Source: Linnemannia schmuckeri
Lineage: Eukaryota > Mortierellomycota > Mortierellomycetes > Mortierellales > Mortierellaceae
NCBI GenBank assembly: GCA_029449235.1
Contig: JANATG010000017.1
Span: forward strand, 822,001 to 886,000
DNA length: 64,000 nt
Reading direction: 5' to 3'
Shown here: piece by piece, positions 10,846 through 22,640 of the stretch
Layout of the letters: each line of letters starts with the position of its first letter
How positions within the stretch are numbered: the first letter of the stretch is position 1
Notes under the pieces: generated by a model
Seen by the model: only the letters and a program-made list of their open reading frames with translations
What the model was told of the DNA's origin: nothing
Databases searched by the model: none
Position numbers and translations under genes: made by a program

Positions 10846-11545
10846 CGTTTGAAATACTGCACTAGAATCTCCAACATTTCAGGCTGCACGTCGAAATCCC
10901 CTTTTTTCTTCCAATATCAACCCAAACGTCCCTCTGTAATATAAGAAGCTGGTGCAGCCAGCGGGAGCATGTACGCACATCGAGGCACATAGAACCAAGG
11001 GCGCGATTTCTTTGTAAGTACACACAACCCTTTCTCCATTTAGTTGCACCCCTTATCTCTTCCTCTCTTCAATTGCCTTTGTCACCCTTCACTACCGCTG
11101 CTTGACCCATGGAAAATGTTACAAAGTACGTTTCCTTGAGGGTTCAAGTTACGAACCTACAGCCTCAGCGCCGAACTCTAACCCTACTTTTATTTTGGAT
11201 TCCACTTGCGTCTCTCCGACAACCCTGCCTTGGCTTACTTTCGAGCCGTGTTCTCAATGGAGCTGCACACCCGAATGCTAACAGGACCGTCCTCGAAATC
11301 ACGGTACTTCCGGGCGGCCAACTCCCTGCTAACCAGCACCCTTCGCCCACTTATGCTGTTCAGTACCCACCGACGATGTTACATGGGGGATACATCTAAG
11401 GTCTGAAACCCTCTCCAGTACAAACGCCAACCCCAGGCGCACCCCCTCCTCACATCCAATATATACCAGAAAGCACCAACGACAACATCTTAACCATGTC
11501 CGATCTAACGGACCCGAGACAAAACTCGACGCTGAAAAAAGCCTA
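10514..11545 (+). pseudogene. Three-exon family member 2, chimeric pseudogene
   Basis: Exon 1 (10514-10702) and its donor are identical to member 1 because they lie in the repeat arm. Beyond 10845 the sequence is only distantly similar. An exon 2 remnant (RSW.SQ.E.VRTS near 10930-10975, donor gtaagt near 11012) has an in-frame stop just before it. An exon 3 remnant starts near 11246 with SRVLNGAAHPN, runs through LPGGQLPAN and AVQYPPTML, meets TAA at 11397, then stays recognisable (NDNILTMSDLTD) to a TAG near 11545. The intact 5' half and decayed 3' half point to gene conversion or a recent inverted duplication over an older pseudogene. Confidence 0.75.
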
Positions 11546-12932
11546 GGTGGATCATACTTAAACAGCCGCCCATCCACACACCTACTGCCATAATCCCCTG
11601 AGTGTTTGGCATAACCATGCCGAAACAACAGATGCAACAAGTCCAACCCGGATCCAACTGGGATATATGTATCTGCACTCATACCTTCGTATAGTAAAGT
11701 CATTGCCTAACATCGCTTACCCCTTCGATCACTTCTCCTTTGGCTCCCCCCCCCCCCTCTCCCTCTCTCTTTCTCCCGCCTCTTCCTTTACGCTGCTTGC
11801 ACTTAAGTATTGCTCTTCCCATCTCCGTCTTGAAGCGTAAACTTGACTCTGCAGCGCCCATAGGAAAGAGGCGCGTCCTGGCCTCACTCTCATACGCGTC
11901 ACTCCCATACGCGTCACTTGCTTTCCCTCCGCTCCTTCTTCTTCTACCTTCCTCGGTACGCCTAGTTAGGTCGTGCCTACTTGACCCTAGTATGATATAC
12001 CTTACCCACCTTATATATCTCACAGTTGCGACTGTGGTACCTTTACGTTTACAAGATCCATTTTATCGCCACCTCAATCTATCACCCCTCTCTACTACAT
12101 CAATATACCACCCCGCTCTACCACTCTATCGCCCGCTCCCAAAGACAAACAAACCCACTGTTCTGATTCTCCACTGTTCTGATTCTCCACTGTTCTGATT
12201 CTCCACTGTTCTGATTCTCCACTGTTCTGATTCTCCACTGTTCTGATTCTCCACTGTTCTGATTCTCCACTGTTCTGATTCTCCACTGTTCTGATTCTCC
12301 ACTGTTCGATTATCTCGGCGAACTGTGACCGCCTTTCCCTACATCATTACATGAGGCTATGGTGTGGGATACCTCAGCAACCAAGGAGGGCACTAGTAGT
12401 GTATATTTGTGACTTCCGATTAGCTTCTTCCAAAAGTGTTCATAAATACCATTTGCGTATTTTTTAGGAATGTCACAGTTTTCTTTATATGGAGAAAGTG
12501 AACAAGGAACACAGTGGATGGAGAACAAAGAGGCGAATCTTTGTGCGTGTTGCATTGTCTAGCACGCACTTTCCAAAACAGGGCGTCAAAGAACAGTATT
12601 CCAAGGCCAAAGGACATTGTATAAGAGTAAAAGTAGGGCCAAAGTTATCCTTTTTCTCTTTCACTTTCGCTTCCCTCTGTCTCTATACCTTTTCTGCCTC
12701 ATCTCACTTTCACCAACCCCCTCACACTCCTCACCTCCAAAATACAAGAAAAAAAAATAAACTAAAAAAGTGCTCCAGGTCAGCAACACGTATCCTTCAA
12801 TATCTCGCCTCACTTCTCTATCGTCTTCTTCCCCTTTTCTGTTTGTCCCCTTTTCTCCATTACTCCTTGCACTCCCCTTTTCTTCAGCAAACATAATTCT
12901 TTTCACTGCTACACTCTATCGATATTTTCGCC
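11546..12932. other. Intergenic with minisatellite and pyrimidine-rich promoter
   Basis: Apart from the 16-bp minisatellite listed separately, this stretch is unannotated. The last 270 bp before the ATG at 12933 is pyrimidine-rich, like the leader of several genes in this window. Confidence 0.4.
12155..12306 (+). repeat. 16-bp tandem repeat, about 9.5 copies
   Basis: The unit ccactgttctgattct repeats without visible variation, which suggests recent expansion. The long frames across it are a by-product of the 16-bp period. Confidence 0.95.
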
Positions 12933-14015
12933 ATGTCTTCAATCGTCGACCTGGATGGCCGAGAGGCGATCTCGTTCCTGGAAACAAAGCTCTGGAATGT
13001 CGACCAATTGACTGCGCCAAACAGGTTACACATTGATCAAGTTATACGGTTTGCGACTGACAACTTTCGAGTTGGCATACAAGTCATGGTAAGATTGCCA
13101 ACAAACAACAAACAATCGCTTTCGACCTCTTTTTGTTATTTTCTAGCCGCTGTTGCCGTTAGTACCTGCAGTGCGCACACCTTCATCTCTTTGCGCACAA
13201 GTGCATACATACAAAAAGAAAAGGCACGGACCATCGCTTACGCTTTTTTTTTTATTTCACCATGTTCGTATATTTCTTATTACAGCCTAACAACTCCGTC
13301 ATGCTTCGCATGGCGATCGTAGACCCTCTCCGTGAACTCAAGGAGAAGCACTTCCGCATCGTCGTTTTATGGTCTAATCATGGGATCCTCACGACTAACG
13401 TGGCTCACGAAGTGCTAACGGTCTACCCCCGTCGCAAGAGGAAGATTGATGGTAAATTTTTCCATTCGTTGCCAGCGAATGATGAAATTTTTGTATTGTT
13501 TTGCGCTTCCGTCTTTGTTTTTTGTTTTTTTGTTGTTTTTTTTTCTCTCTGAGAGGATTCCATTCTGGTCGTCAATTCATGCTATAAGGATGACAAACAT
13601 CAACAATAACATTGTGATTTTGTTCTCTACCTTATTACTCCCTAACTCACCCTCTTCCATTTCCTCCTCCCCCCTCCCCCCTCCCCCCTCCCCCCCTTTC
13701 TCCTCCTCCTCCTCTTCCTCTTCCTCCTTTGTCTCGTCAATTTATGAATTTTTTTTCTTCCTAGACGTAAGGGCAATCAACGCGGCGGATCACAATCCCA
13801 ATCGCCACTACATTGTCTATATCACCCAGTTGGACGAAACGCATTTGCCTTTGTACTACAACACCGTCACTTTCTATAATGACGACGGTCGTGCCTTCAG
13901 CACTGCGACTTCGTACGACGCTCGTCCTCCGGATTTAGTTCCTCCTTTTGCTGATGGCGAAGCTGTATTTGGAGGAGGGGCCGGGCCTTTCCCTGCTCCA
14001 GGAGATAGAGGATGA
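12933..14015 (+). CDS. Unknown three-exon protein, family member 3 (to the first stop)
   Basis: Exons 12933-13088, 13286-13451 and 13765-14015 give 190 residues. Donors are gtaaga and gtaaat; acceptors end ttacag and tcctag. Intron phases (0, then 1) match member 1. Alignable features are LETKLWNVDQL (against LDTQTAIWCVDL), a WSNHG/WSSQQ region in exon 2, and NAADHNPNRHYIVYITQLD (against NGDAHPNIRRLPIKITVI) in exon 3. The fold and function are unknown. The protein ends after a glycine-rich stretch (FGGGAGPFPAPGDRG) at TGA 14013-14015. The same frame then continues as RG/RGG-like sequence, so the stop may be recent, may be read through, or may be a sequence error. Confidence 0.65.
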
Positions 14016-15534
14016 GGACGAGGACGAGGCGGCAGAAGTGGTGGACTGGGAAGAGCTGTGGCCCCTGCGCCGGTCTCTGCGTCAGTTGCTGGTCAGGGAA
14101 GGGGCGGAGATAGAGGGGTGGGTCGTGGCCACGGTGGTGCTTAGCAGCATGGCGCAGGAGACAACCATGACCATGGCACCTCAGACAACGACGATTCTAC
14201 CACAGGTAATGACAGCAACTACAGCGATGCACCAGATGGTAACAACGATGAGAGTAGCGATGATAGCAACGGCAACAATCAAAGAGGACTTTTGAAGAAA
14301 GGCGGCGTATTGGCAGTAGTGGTCGAGACTGAGGACCCCTCAAATTCGGACAGGAACCCGTTGGACGCTCACGGCGTGGATGACCAGTCATCGATCGCAC
14401 TCGATAGCACCAAGACCACAGGAGAGTTGGCTTTGGTGACACTTGAGGCGGAGGTTGTCGGCGATGCGCAGGAGGAGCAGGCTGAGAAGTCGGCGATTAT
14501 AGTTGAGTCGGCGATTATAGTTGAGTCGGCGATTATAGTTGAGTCGGCGATTATAGTTGAGTCGGCGGTTGTGATTGAGAAGGTGGTTGAGAAAAAGATG
14601 ATCAAACCTCCACACGCCCATGGCCAGACCACGTCGCCCACAACTGTAAAGAAAGTGTGGTTCGACCAGATCACGATGGCCATCCCAACCAAGAGCATGG
14701 ACAGAACCGAGCCTGAGAAAGACATTCCTAAAAGGGTTCATCCCATGACCACCGCTTCCAAGAAAGTCACACCCGCACAATCCGCTTCCAAGAACGTCCA
14801 AGAAAGTCCAAGAAAGCCGAACCCACAAAGACCTCTGCCAAGAAGGTCGAGTCCGAGGCAAATGTCAAGACATACGAGACTAAGCAGACAAAGACGGTCC
14901 AGCTCAAGGGTTCAGAGATGATTCTGTCCAAGCAGAGTCCCCTGGTTGAGGTCGGTGAGATCAAGAAGAAATTGCTGTGAAAAAAGTCTCGCCTTCGAAG
15001 GCCGCTCCCATACATACCGAGTCAGCCGATGTCGAGGGGACGAAGCATTCTAAATGCAAAAAAGCCCTCGCCAAGGAGGCTATGATAAAAACAGCCACTA
15101 CCCAGAAGATCGAACGCAAGACAGCTGCCTTTAAGAAGACCGAGTCTAAGGATGTCGAAGGGACGAGGGATTTCAAAGCCAAGGAGGTCATCGCCAAGAA
15201 GTCCACTGCATCTGAGCTAAATTCGGTCAAGAAGGTTCAAGTCGAGCGCGTCAAGACGGCCAAGGTTGTCAAGGATAAGAACAGGACAACCGAAATTACC
15301 AAGGCAAAGAACAAGACGGCCAAGATTGTTAGTAACAAGAATGAGACGACCACCAACGTGACATTGACTTTGGTGCCCTTGATGCCAGAGGGAACTGGTA
15401 ATTCACGCAAGCAGGGTCAGCAGACACCGCCTCCACTTCAACAGCACCTTCAGCAGCGACTACGGGAAACCCAAAAGAGATTGCAGGAGAAAGGATCAGA
15501 CCCCTTGGAGCGCTCGGCCAGGCGGCGCCGCTAA
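14016..15534 (+). pseudogene. Possible disordered C-terminal extension of family member 3, broken
   Basis: Directly after the TGA at 14013 the same frame reads GRGRGGRSGG, passes TAG at 14149, and then stays open to 14921 with acidic and Asn/Asp/Gly-rich sequence, four SAIIVE repeats and a lysine- and proline-rich end. From about 14805 the coding-like signal moves to another frame (SKKAEPTKTSAKKVE) up to TGA 14978. It moves again to a third frame that ends at 15534 (RSARRRR). The even Lys/Glu/Thr-rich composition across the frames suggests one long disordered tail with two nonsense and two frameshift lesions. Unseen introns are another possibility. Confidence 0.45.
14487..14561 (+). repeat. 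18-bp coding minisatellite, four copies
   Basis: The unit tcggcgattatagttgag repeats four times and encodes SAIIVE; a fifth, diverged copy (tcggcggttgtgattgag) follows. Confidence 0.9.
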
Positions 15535-16773
15535 GACAAGATTTCTGCTTCTGGCTTTGGAAGCATTTGCCACGCTTAGCCATGTCTCGCGTGATTTGTG
15601 TCAAGTGGCAGTAGGACTGGCGCTGATTTTCACTTCGCGTTGCCTACCCTTTACCTCTTTCATTCAACGAGCTCGCCTCTATTTTCCTCTTTTTTGTAGA
15701 CACCATCTTTGTACCATATGTTTTTTCCCCCTATAATTGTATTGCACTTTTCTTCCCTACTTTTTGTTGTCTTTGTTTTTTCTCCCTTGCTTCTGTCACT
15801 GAGTAATTTGTTCGCTTTTGTCATTTTCCTCCCCTCCCCAGCCGCCGTTTCTTCCTGCTGGCCAGGGACAAGTATGCAGCCCTTCCTCCACTAGGAAAGA
15901 AACAAAAGTCGAATAATGAACAATACCAAGGAACGGACCCATAAAATGAACCTCACCTTTTTTTGTCTATCCTGTTGTCAATCAACGTCCGCTCGGGCGC
16001 TCGTCCCTCTTTCCCTATTCAAAAGACGCACCTGATAAAGGGATTTAGAATATGGACGTGAACAGAGCAAGAAGGGGATGCTCGAGAGAACGAGCACGCA
16101 CTGTTCGACAAATAGAACATGACAGCCACAATGGAGGAGGACGAGCGATTTTTTAATTGTATCAAGACTCCTGGGAGAGGGGGAGAAATACAACGATAAG
16201 CAAGGCAACTATGACCACAATCAAGAGGATTGTTCTTGTGTTAATCCACCTGTAAAAAATACAATTGGTATCTACGAGAGAATAGATGTGCCTAAAAAAA
16301 CATGAATGTTGCTTTGAAAATGAAAGAAAATCAAAATATGGGAGCCCGCCAGCTTGTTTGATGGATAGTCCTCTTCTTTTCCTTTTTTGCGACAATGTAC
16401 CCCTGTCTGTATGTATGCGATGAGCACGCACTGACGTTTGTGATCTCTTTTCTTTCCGCTTTTTGCACTCCTGCGGCCGTTGTTTTTTCCTCCTGTGTAC
16501 AATAGAGCGATGAACTGTTGGATGTCTGTTTTTTTCGATTGAGGACCAAAGGCCAACTTCATACTGAGATTGATGGATGGGCCACATTGCACGCCTCCAG
16601 GAAAGGGAGGACAATTAAAGTGAACAGTGGCACCACCACACGATGCACTTTTGCATTGTTCTTCTGGTGCCTGGTACCTGTCCCTTATCGAACTTTTGGG
16701 ACGGAGTGGCCAAAACGTTTGGTGCTGGTGAAGTTCGTGACGATATCCTAATGGTAGGTCGTCGTTCGATCTT
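15535..16773. other. Intergenic, no gene seen
   Basis: T-rich DNA at 15660-15850 after the decayed gene, then unremarkable sequence. Several short open frames overlap on both strands without domain signals. Confidence 0.4.
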
Positions 16774-17282
16774 TCATACGAGTCGGTGTCGATAAAATGC
16801 CTCGTAAAAGATCAGTCGACAACGTGGTGGCAGCGGAGTAACAGCGAGCGGATTTAGGGTCTCCATTCCACTACAGTCGGAATAGGTGAGCGCGTCCATC
16901 ACAATAATGTCCTGTTCTATATCCCTCCTCCAGTAAATCCTCTCCTGCTGATGACCGATGCGGAGATGTATCGAGGTAGGCTGCGTGGAGGTAGTGCAAC
17001 GAAAAGCCAGTTTTTCATTAGATTGAGCGAACAGCAACAATGTTTAGAGTGCCTGCAGTCTTTCGGGTGAGGCCAGGAGTCGTGTCTGGAAGTAGTGTTA
17101 ATGTTGTTAAAAAAGTCCTCCCCGAGGAGATGGTCGAAATGCCACAGCAAGGGTGGTGTGAAGATGTCATATAGACGGCGATTTGTGCGGATGGGGTGGT
17201 TGAGGTCCTGCCGGGAGAGGTGCGAAGTGACAAGGGCGATCGGCTCTGGTGGGATGAAGAATGACTCGCGGGCCGTGGTCAT
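16774..17282 (-). pseudogene. F-box protein fragment, N-terminal part
   Basis: Reading from 17282, the frame gives an F-box-like start (FFIPPEPIALVTSHLSRQDL, then RTNRRLYDIFTPPLLWHFDH). Coding similarity then switches frames near 17140 (TLLPDTTPGLTRKTAGTLNI) and again near 17030; a downstream patch DALTYSDCSGMETLNPLAV resembles the linker before the leucine-rich repeats. The rest of the LRR domain is missing. I read it as a truncated, frameshifted member of the F-box/LRR family found three more times in this window. Confidence 0.6.
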
Positions 17283-17330
17283 TTGTTTTGATGTTGGTGG
17301 GATGATGATGGGTAAGAAAATAAAACAGAA

Positions 17331-17331
<1 letters not shown>

Positions 17332-17419
<88 letters not shown>
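17332..17419 (+). repeat. (GA)n microsatellite, about 44 units
   Basis: An uninterrupted dinucleotide run just upstream of the divergent F-box genes. Its length is probably polymorphic. Confidence 0.97.
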
Positions 17420-17421
<2 letters not shown>

Positions 17422-17859
17422 CAAAATGGCTAGGGAATCAGCCTGATTGTTGTTTATTATTAGTTGTGTATGGGAGGAGAAGTATGGACAAAAGGGAAAA
17501 TAGTCAGTTAATTTGGGGGGTGGAACCACAACGTTACGAAAAAAGGAGGGTAGGCGAAAAGCCATATGAGCGAGTATGTGGATTCAGAGACACACGGCGG
17601 GGACAGCAGCCGATATTTGTCCTTTTTTGTCTGCTGGAGAGGGACGCTGATATCCTGCCCGGCGCGTGCGGTTGCAAAACGGGTGATGGAAAAGAAAGAA
17701 AAGAGAACTGGTGGCTGCTAAAAATTATTCCCACACCAAAGGAGGCCACATAGTTCGCTGACAACCTTCCCTCCGCTTTTTCCCTCTTTCTTCTTTTATT
17801 CCTCTGAAAAACACTCACACTCCCCACACCAAACAAACACACCACCACAGACAGGAAAA

Positions 17860-20033
17860 AGTACTACCAGAGCAAGAAAAAAGGCTCAGCCTTACTCACG
17901 CCAACAAAAACAACAGCCCAAATACTTTTTTTTTTTCCTTTCAACAGTGGAATCACCCATCGACAAAGCCTTTGAATCCCCAGAACTTGTCTCCATCATC
18001 GCCAGCAAACTACCCAAAACAGCCGTCTCTGAATTCTCCAAGACAAACCGCTTCCTTCGCAAAGCACTTTCTCCCCTTCGATGGAGTACCCTCGACCTCA
18101 TCGATTCCCAGCGGGAATACCGCCTCTACAAGAACCTTGACCTTTTTGCAGCACACATCCATCATATTCACGAACTCGCAGCCGGGTCTTATTTCTTTCG
18201 GGACATGGTTGATAGTATGGCTCGCAATAATGAGGAATATGCCGCCCGCGCCACGGCTCTCCACCGCGGCAAAGTGCAAGTACCCTCGACTTTGCCTTCT
18301 TCGAATTGGCTCACTGCTCCGGGCTTTGTCAACCCCCTCCAAACTATCCTTCCGCCCTTGACGCAGCTCAGACGCCTAGAGCATCAGGGCGAGATCCAGT
18401 ACGATGATGTATGGGGTGACGAGAAACTCGAGCCGATCGTCACTCAACAACTTATTTGGCTGTTCAACCTCAACCCTAACCTGACTGTTATCCGCATGCA
18501 ATCTCTGAAGCTCGAAGGCTCGTTAGAGGCCCGCCTCCTGGCTCGATCATTGTTGCGTCTGGGACGACTCAAGGAACTAGACCTCTGGGTATATAGTAGC
18601 CTGAACTGGAACGAAGTCTTTCCGGCTCTGTTCTTTAGCCTTCCCGCCTCGCTTGAGACCCTTACTCTCCATGGTAACATGTCAGGCACCGGTGATACAT
18701 TCAACGGGCTCTCGGAGGAGCTGGATAAGGATCAGACTGGTAACAAAACAGGGGTACCCTTGACCAGGCGCGACACACCTCTGTCTAAACTCAAGAACCT
18801 TCGCATTCAAACTCTGAGTAACGGAGCCGTCGAACTTTTATGCCCACTCCTGGAACATTGTCCCGCGTTGGAGTCCATCTCGGCCCCTGACTGGTATACA
18901 GGCTACACTTTCCCGATCATGCCAACACTCATCCATGCGGTCCTCAAGCATTGTCCGCGATTTCGGCAACTGGGAGCTTGTGGCAAAGGCTCGGCTGCCT
19001 TTGCAAAGGGTATGCCCGAGGACACTCTACAGTCGTTCATCGTCACTGAAGGATACCAGAGACAAGAGGAATTCAGCGAAGGCATCAGGAAGGTGGTAGA
19101 AAAGCATAGAGGAAGCCTCAAGGAGATTCAGATTGATAACCATAACCACGTCGGCAGCGGTCTCGTTCTAGATTTTCTCTGCCGGTGCAAGGCCCTCGAA
19201 CATCTGTCGATCAAGGGAGGAGTTATCGACTGTTCACTTTGGAACAGTTCGACTGGGGTTGTTCAAAGTTAAAATCCTTGGAGATCACGGTCGATATGCG
19301 CCGAAGCGTTGTTCCAGCCTTTGTCTATGTGGACCGCGGAGAGCCGATGCCGAATGTCGACAAGGAAATGTGGAACCAGCTCGAGTCGTTCTACCGCAAT
19401 CTAGGAACCCTGACGGAGCTGGAAGTGCTGATTCTCAGGATCAAGTCAAAGGAGGTCACATGGTTGGATGACGACGGACGCGTGCGAAAGGGCGGTGAGT
19501 ACATCCGAAGGATCTTTAATTGGGCTGAAGATCCAGACTATGGTGTCACTCCTATGGACGACGTTTTCAGTGTGGATGATGAACGCGGCAAGTTCTCGTC
19601 CAGGCCGAGCGATAACTTGGAGGCCAAGGCGGCAGATGCTTCCTTCCCGGGCTTGCTCTCGTTAGGCGATGAGAGTCTCGGCAGGCGAGGGTACCTGAGT
19701 TGGCTTTCGGGACTGACGAAACTAAGAGAGCTGCGAGGACATGTGCAGGCGACAACATCGGAGACATCCAAGACTGTTGGTCAGAAGGAGCTGGAATGGA
19801 TGCTCGAGCACTGGCCTCGACTTAAGGTGATCGAGCTCTTGCCTGCCCTTAGAGACCGTCATGGAAAACCTCGCAGCCTCTTTCCTGTCGATCTCTCACC
19901 TCCTCATATTGTATGGCTCCAGAAGCAACGGCCCGACCTCTATATCACTCAAGAACTTTTAGGTTGCGATAAATACAATTTTATTTATTCCGTTGGCTTT
20001 TGTTCCACTCCCCACAGGTACTGTTTTTGCTGA
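17860..20033 (+). pseudogene. F-box/LRR protein, full length but with one frameshift
   Basis: The frame opening at 17948 has no ATG of its own. An acceptor (tttcaacag, 17939-17947) precedes tggaatcacc, and a donor-like gtacta lies at 17861. Splicing would join A (17860) to TG, creating the start codon of MESPIDKAFESPELV. F-box residues run from about 5 to 50 (ELVSIIASKLPKTAVSEFSK ... LRWSTLDL). LRR-like segments follow (LRRLEHQG, LKELDLWVY, LETLTLHGN, LKNLRIQTL, LEHLSIKGG). The frame stops at 19270-19272, but the other frame continues the protein from about 19225 (EQFDWGCSKLKSLEITVDMR) to 20033, with the late LRR part LTELEVLILRIKSKE and LTKLRELRGHV. A single missing base near 19220-19255 explains the break. 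The family is expected to recruit substrates to SCF ubiquitin ligases. Confidence 0.75.
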
Positions 20034-20584
20034 GTGACGAAAAATTAATTTATGATCTCTCATCTCGGATCTCGGAACCTCAGTTTTGGGGGAATTCAAA
20101 AGATTGAGGTAATGATGTTGATCAATTTACATCTAAACCAAGACCATGAGCACATTCAGCGACTTTGGTTACATTAGCAGGATTTTCTTTTGAGAGTGTG
20201 ATCAGATCCACTTCCCATCGCCAGCCACTCACGATCAGCAATTGATCGGAGCTGCCTTACTGGCCGCTGGCCGTCTTTTGTTGTCATGTATCAATTCAGG
20301 CTGAACTGGCCATTTGAAAAATGGTCACGTGTTAGTCAAAAAAGAAGAGCAAGCGACTTGGAGGGTCTATTTGACACAAGTGAAGAGGGTGTGTAATTTC
20401 GTCCGCACGTCAAACCTCTCAATAACTTCAACTGGATATAGCGACGCACAGCTTGAGCCAAGGTTTTCTCGCCCGAAGCATCTGATAATCCTCACTACCA
20501 TTCAACAAGGCAAACGTAATCAATCTCAAAGCTGGCAAGTTTCTCATAAACCAATCCACCTCCCTCTCCCCAATTCTCACCCAG
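20034..20584. other. Intergenic between two convergent F-box loci
   Basis: No open frame with domain content and no repeat recognised. Confidence 0.4.
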
Positions 20585-21415
20585 TCATCCCCCTGTCCAA
20601 ATATAAAATCTCCGTAGAGTTCGCAACCTGATCATTCCCGACAACGTTGCCAAGTGCCCAGCCTTCTTCCCTCTCCCTTCACCATCGCCACTAAGTCCGA
20701 TAGGCATACCTTTCCACCTAACAGCCTTGAAATCCAAACCTTCGAGGTGCGCAATCCACCAGTTTGTACATAGAATCTCCCCTAGATGGTCCCAGTGACG
20801 GCGATCCTTCTCTGTCCAGGTCGCACAACTCGGGTCGTTCAAGTACTGCGGGTTCCTACCGCTCGTAGCCATCAAGACATTGATCCTTAGGTGCCGCAGC
20901 CTTGCACAGACCCACTCATCCTTGACAGCATCCGCCAGTGACAAACACATATCTACCCGCCCCTGACCTCTGTAAGTAATCGCCTTAAAGACCTCCAAAG
21001 CTCCGCAAGATGTTAGAACCGTCTGTATCAGTATGCCTGGGACATATTGATTGCCGGTCAACTCAATCCTTTGGAGGGTAGCTGAATGCCGAGCCAGTGC
21101 AGCACTCATCCGTGTCTTTTTCAAATCTGCGATATTGTAGCAGCAGAGACTCCTCAGACGACCCACAGGGAAGGCCTCCACGAGCCTCTTGAGGCATCTA
21201 ACAGGACACCCCTTTGAGAACGACAGATCTGTGATAAAACGACATAGCTCGGTCAACATCTCGGTGACAGGCGATACGCCACCGACAACACTGTCGAGAT
21301 AAGGCGGCTCAAGAAACTCAACCGTCCGACAGCGTTCCAAGAGCAGATGAATAACAAAAACCAAGTGAACATGGAGCACGCTGGGAAGAACTAAGCTCCG
21401 GAGAGTAATTGGTGT
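20585..21415 (-). pseudogene. F-box/LRR protein fragment, C-terminal LRR part
   Basis: The frame encodes LRR-like text (LRSLCCYNIADLKKTR, LQRIELTGNQYVPG, ALEVFKAITYRG, LRHLRINVLMATSG, LEGLDFKAVRWKG, LRTLRRFYIW) typical of the C-terminal half of the F-box family. The N-terminal half and F-box are absent. At about 21415 the reading frame passes directly into LINE-derived sequence, so the 270-residue fragment was cut or displaced by that element. The end, FYIWTGG, is at 20585. Confidence 0.65.
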
Positions 21416-22640
21416 CAGTTGAGGGAGGCTCGACAGGCGGAGGGGGTTGGCACTTTTCGTTCTGACGCTTTTTCTAAGCCAACTGGGCACGGGCTTGGGT
21501 GATAGCCAGGCCCACCGATGCAAGGTTGATTTGAGGTTCAAAGGCCTGCGTCTCGAGAACGAAAATAAAATGGTACTTCCAAATCGTGGCCAGGATAGTG
21601 CCGATGAGGAGGAATAGGGGGAATTGATCGCGAGATTGGATGTTGTTTGTATTGGGGAAGAAAAGACTGCAGACGTACTCCGCCGTCCAGCCTTTTACCT
21701 CCACGTGTTTCGAAACTGCACCTTACCGGATTTCTAATTTCTTGGAACAACTGAAGAGAAGGTGGCAGCTCGTCTCCACATCCTCTTGGCAGACACGACA
21801 GATCGGGCCGAACATCTCTGAGAAGATCGAGTTGATAAACTGACCAGTCGGGAGCATGTTGATCAGCAGCCACCACCAGACATTGCGAGTGTTGTGGGGA
21901 TCGAGTCCCTCCAAAACGCGCTCCAAATGGCTGTCGTGAGTGATGGGTGAGATGCAACCATTGGGGATGATGTGATGGTGGTGTTGGGGGCTGGTATATC
22001 TTGACGAATATTACCTGTCGAAAAGTCCTTGTACTGGTCGATCCAAAGGTGCCGTTCTCTGCCTGGGTGATGGCGATCTCGTTAATTCGCTCAGCGAAGG
22101 CAACTTTCAGTCGCATAGGTCCCAGTGTGTCCAGTGCTCGTTGCAGTGCAGGGTGAGCCTTAAAATGATTATGAGTGTGGCTGTCCTGCGATCTCGGGTG
22201 TGATCTGTATCCTGGGCCAGGTTGTGGGATGAAGGCCAGGTTTCCTTCTGTCTTTGCCTCGTCTGTCCAGACGGGTCTGAAGACACGGTTTATGCGCCAG
22301 TTGAGTGGTGTGGCCTTGGGACATTGTTAGCCTTGAGCCAGCGGGGAAGGACAGTGGCCGGCATGGTACTGACCGGTAGCGTCCCGACTATCTCCTGGTC
22401 CCATTTCAGCCTTGGGATCCGCTTGACCGTCTGTACCAGACCTTTGAGGATCGAGTGCAGACTGAAATATTTCTTCGTAGGGCTGAGAAAGGGATCATGG
22501 CATGCGAAAGGAGCCAGGGGGGAACTCGAATCCAGTCGCGGAGCAGTGGAGGTTCTTGCAAAAGGTGACCACGAATGACTTTGAGTCAGAGCAAATTTTC
22601 TGTTCCAGAACGCTACTCTCGGAGGTGATGTCTAGACATC
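21416..22640 (-). mobile_element. 5'-truncated LINE relic (same family as the 23-28 kb LINE)
   Basis: Reading right to left, the sequence parallels the last third of the ORF2 product at 23417-26410: ICSDSKSF (22610), WRINRVFRPVWTDEAKTEG (22300-22240), ENGTFGSTSTRTFRQ, RNVWWWLLINMLP, the zf-RVT-like ICRVCQEDVETSCHLLFSC and LASVGLAITQARAQLA. At least five frameshifts or stops separate these pieces. The 3' UTR and A-tail of the intact copy are missing; similarity fades near 21410 where F-box sequence begins. Confidence 0.8.

Noticed and set aside
12095..12286. Open frame with repeated QNSGESEQWRIRTVEN-type sequence
   Set aside because: It is created by the 16-bp minisatellite, which repeats every 48 nt in protein phase; no start context or domain.
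14388..14861. 157-residue frame with repeated LNYNRR
   Set aside because: Antisense of the SAIIVE minisatellite in the decayed tail of the 12.9-kb gene.
17167..17565. Open frame with a long Leu-Ser run
   Set aside because: It is the (GA)n microsatellite read as protein.
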